Source: JAGQKC01 sp965223675 (GTDB lineage Bacteria; Nitrospirota; Nitrospiria; Nitrospirales; UBA8639). Taken from it: a DNA stretch of 64,000 nucleotides. Position 1 is the stretch's first letter; each line of letters opens with the position of its first letter. The translations under genes were made by a program, and so were the position numbers. The notes under the pieces are model-generated. The model did no database searches. It worked only from the letters and a program-made list of their open reading frames with translations, and was not told the DNA's origin. This document shows, piece after piece, positions 61,846 to 64,000 of this stretch. Location of the stretch: the NCBI GenBank assembly GCA_965223675.1, contig OZ245013.1:2170001-2234000 (forward strand), written 5' to 3'.

Positions 61846-63090
61846 ATGAAAAAACGTATCTCAATTCATGAGCTACGGCCCGGCATGTATATTACCAGCC
61901 TCGATCAATCATGGTTTAAAACCCCTTTCTTGCGGCACTTTTGGCAGGTTAAGAACGAAGAGGAAATCCATCAACTGCGAAGCTATGGCATTCAAGAGCT
62001 CATCATCGATACGAGCAAGGGAGTCGACATCGAAAATTCAGACTCCAAGCAGCATGAATCGATATCTCCTTATTCTGCCTCACCACCACCCACAGAGGCC
62101 ATAGAAACAAATCGAACAGACCACAAGTCAATCTTTGGCCCAGACTTGCAGGAACTCGAAACTGTTCGTGCTCTCAGAGATGAGGCCATTCACGTATTGG
62201 ACAATTTTTTTGACCAGAGTGAATCCAATATCGACGCTCATCTGGCCCCTATCCGCAACGTTGTCAGCACAATTCTTGAAGGCCTTTTCAATCATCAGGT
62301 TGCCATGATCTCGATCAGTCAAATGAGACGATTTGATACTCATCTTTCTACTCATGTCGTGGACACCTGCGTACTCTCATTGGCCATGGCGCATGAACAT
62401 GGCGTGGACACGATGCAACTCAAGGCTCTTGGCCTCGCAGCCCTCCTCCATGACATTGGCCAACTTCGCCTCCCCCTCAACATTTTGCGTAAACGTCAGC
62501 CATTCAGTCCGCACGACCACAAGCTCATGCAACTTCACCCAGAAATGAGTCGTTCAATTATCGCCGAGGCCTCTGATATTCCAGAAGAGACGAAAATTGT
62601 CGTCGCGCAACATCATGAACGAGTGAATGGGACAGGCTATCCACATGGCCTCAAGGGATCAGAGATTTCATTGCTTAGCCAATTATTATCTATAGCCGAT
62701 ACCTATGACGCGCAGATTAGTGGGCGATGTAGTTCTCCTCCCACTCCCCCCGCCCAGGCCCTGGGGGAGCTGTACAAATCCGGATCTGAGGGAGAATATG
62801 ATCCTGTGTTGGTTCAACATCTTATTCACTTCCTTGGAGTGTATCCTATTGGTTCCCTTGTTGAACTCTCGACCGGAGAACGTGCTGTTGTCGTATGGGT
62901 TCATGCGAATATCCGACTGAAACCCTGCATCAGACTCGTGGCAGATCCCCTTGGCAGACCGTATGTGGAGCAAGAGATTATTGATCTTGCGACACAAGAC
63001 CTCAAAGCTCATCCTCGTACCATTGTCCGTTCTTTAGATCCCAGGGATGAAAAAATCAATATTTCTAAATCTTTGGAGTCTCTCTGGTAA
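61846..63090 (+). CDS. HD-GYP cyclic-di-GMP phosphodiesterase with N-terminal DUF3391 (second copy)
   Basis: This 414-residue protein has the same architecture as the one at 52557-53840. The opening is RISIHELRPGMYITSLDQSW; the HD-GYP part has HVVDTCVLSLA, LLHDIGQLRLP and VAQHHERVNGTGYPHGLKGS. Catalytic residues look intact. The shared WFKTPFLRHFW and IIDTSKGVD stretches and the common C-terminal tail (GVYPIGSLVELSTGERAVVV) show that the two genes are paralogues. Two such enzymes 8 kb apart suggest several c-di-GMP outputs. Confidence 0.93.
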   Translation: MKKRISIHELRPGMYITSLDQSWFKTPFLRHFWQVKNEEEIHQLRSYGIQELIIDTSKGVDIENSDSKQHESISPYSASPPPTEAIETNRTDHKSIFGPDLQELETVRALRDEAIHVLDNFFDQSESNIDAHLAPIRNVVSTILEGLFNHQVAMISISQMRRFDTHLSTHVVDTCVLSLAMAHEHGVDTMQLKALGLAALLHDIGQLRLPLNILRKRQPFSPHDHKLMQLHPEMSRSIIAEASDIPEETKIVVAQHHERVNGTGYPHGLKGSEISLLSQLLSIADTYDAQISGRCSSPPTPPAQALGELYKSGSEGEYDPVLVQHLIHFLGVYPIGSLVELSTGERAVVVWVHANIRLKPCIRLVADPLGRPYVEQEIIDLATQDLKAHPRTIVRSLDPRDEKINISKSLESLW

Positions 63091-63251
63091 AGACCATGGT
63101 TTCTGTATTCAGAAACGATTAATGAGCTTCACCACGCATATCATCAACTACCCTATCTACATATTACGCCTTCTTTGCACTCAAGCTTGAGTGACTGAAT
63201 ACCTGACCTTAGAAAGTTGTTCCTCATTTTTGTTAATGACTGCTCATCGTC

Positions 63252-63287
63252 AAAAAAAAACCGTCTCAATCTTGAGGACTGAGACGG
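63252..63287 (-). terminator. Intrinsic terminator of the flp gene
   Basis: CCGTCTCA (63261-63268) pairs with TGAGACGG (63280-63287). On the minus strand the stem is followed by nine T residues (A-run at 63252-63260). It lies 80 bp beyond the flp stop. Confidence 0.85.
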
Positions 63288-63366
63288 CTAATATGACACG
63301 ATATTCTATAAAGCGGCGATCTGACTTTTACCGTATTCTTGAAGTCTATTCAGAAGGACTTTTTTC

Positions 63367-63537
63367 TTAACTTGCAGCACTCATCGAAGTGGCAATCGAA
63401 TTAAACGTCGTGCTGATCACATTACCCAACGTTTGTACCGCCCCTATGATGACCGCGCTAATCAAAGCCGCCAATAACCCGTATTCCATCGCCGTGGCCC
63501 CGGTTTCGTCGTTGATGAATGTGTGAATGGTGTTCAT
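63367..63537 (-). CDS. flp: Flp/Fap-type pilin precursor
   Basis: This 56-residue prepilin of tight-adherence (Tad) pili has a short leader (MNTIHTFINDETGATAM), then EYGLLAALISAVIIGAVQTL, which has the conserved Glu-Tyr at the start of the hydrophobic helix and the G/A-containing cleavage region for the TadV/CpaA peptidase. GAGGGA precedes the ATG at 63537; the in-frame ATG 12 codons earlier lacks one. A good terminator follows. Other tad genes would be outside the window. Confidence 0.93.
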   Translation of the reverse strand: MNTIHTFINDETGATAMEYGLLAALISAVIIGAVQTLGNVISTTFNSIATSMSAAS

Positions 63538-63573
63538 AGTCTGTCCCTCTGTTGAAGTTTGTAATGTTTGCAT

Positions 63574-64000
63574 CTTTTTTTTATTTCTTCATCGATATGA
63601 CTTTGAATAGAGCAAGCTCAATGCCAGCTTCTCTAAGTATTCAAACTTCTATCCATTCAATCCCGTTCGTCTTTTCTTCTGGTCGTCTTGTTCACTTGCC
63701 ACACATCATTTTCTGCGCTTTCGGCCACCTCCTGTAAAGACATATGACAGATGAAATCATCAGCCACGATTAATTCAGTGAAACCTGCATGAAAACACGA
63801 GAGAAAACAGAATCATTCACCGACAACTGGCTTCCCTATGATGCGTATGACAGGACTCTCCAACACTTTGTGCCTCACCAACAGGCATGAACGAGGCACA
63901 ACTCTTATGAATCACTCACATCGACACCCTAACCATGCCGTTAACGCTTCCGACAGCGCGCCACGTTTAACATGCAGCTCTCTGTTCTTTGCCGTCCCTG
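63574..64000. other. Region upstream of flp, no gene seen
   Basis: It holds the flp promoter region and continues past the window. No frame with family features, no hairpin with T-run and no known repeat was seen. Confidence 0.4.

Noticed and set aside
1..64000. CRISPR arrays, tRNA or rRNA genes, prophage
   Set aside because: I found no regularly spaced repeats, cloverleaf with T-arm, rRNA sequence or phage structural genes on reading both strands; a tool-based scan would be more certain.

Overview
The window looks like chromosomal DNA of a Gram-negative, aerobically respiring bacterium. The most likely lineage is Nitrospirota, near the nitrite-oxidising Nitrospira. That is inference: it rests on a fused nuoCD, a PEP-CTERM protein, an SmbP-type metal-binding lipoprotein, a cytochrome P460, several DUF3391/HD-GYP proteins, TonB/ExbBD genes without a receptor, and a short inverted-repeat element of a kind I associate with Nitrospira genomes. 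No rRNA, tRNA or marker gene in the window fixes the taxonomy, and the DNA is less GC-rich than that of most Nitrospira.

Layout. 0-6 kb: purH, a SHOCT-type protein, L-2-hydroxyglutarate oxidase, an ankyrin protein and a small lipoprotein. 6.2-21.6 kb: a complete NADH dehydrogenase (complex I) operon on the minus strand, nuoA-B-CD-E-F-G-H-I-J-K-L-M-N, with a MidA/NDUFAF7-type methyltransferase just upstream of nuoA. 23-26 kb: secA. 27-32.4 kb: a PEP-CTERM protein, a TonB-like protein, then a tight TPR-TonB-ExbB-ExbD-small His/Cys protein operon. 32.6-36.6 kb: an accessory patch with an excisionase-type HTH protein, a VapBC toxin-antitoxin pair with a visible palindromic operator, an HNH-like protein, a BamE-like lipoprotein, an IS256-type transposase relic, cytochrome P460 and three copies of a hairpin repeat. 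36.9-46.5 kb: many small stand-alone envelope genes (EEP-fold lipoprotein, SnoaL and DUF899 proteins, CBS protein, SmbP, cytochrome c, DUF5666-like protein, a second TPR protein, an Slp-like lipoprotein). 47-63.6 kb: a lipase, a response regulator, a HAD phosphatase, a membrane-anchored Lon-type protease domain, two HD-GYP proteins, an ABC-class ATPase, a GarR-like dehydrogenase, the agmatine-to-putrescine pair aguA/aguB, a WD40 gene remnant, YihY and a Flp pilin.

Most notable observations. (1) Two nearly identical promoters at about 39.4 and 39.67 kb have the layout TGTCGA-17 bp-CGTC reported for ECF42 sigma factors. One drives a SnoaL-DUF899 pair and the other leads into a 40-codon remnant resembling the C-terminus of such a sigma factor, so this looks like a small regulon that has lost its local sigma gene. 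(2) A family of about 93-97-bp inverted-repeat elements (180 bp in one copy) with CTATAGC termini occurs at least five times; one copy supplies the stop codon of a tonB-like gene and another lies just upstream of yihY. (3) A second inverted-repeat family abuts the 3' ends of nuoN and yihY. (4) A three-hairpin palindromic relic lies inside the nuo operon between nuoF and nuoE. (5) The MidA-type gene has a family-typical N-terminus that runs upstream of its first ATG with no normal start codon.

All family assignments were made by reading motifs, without database searches.
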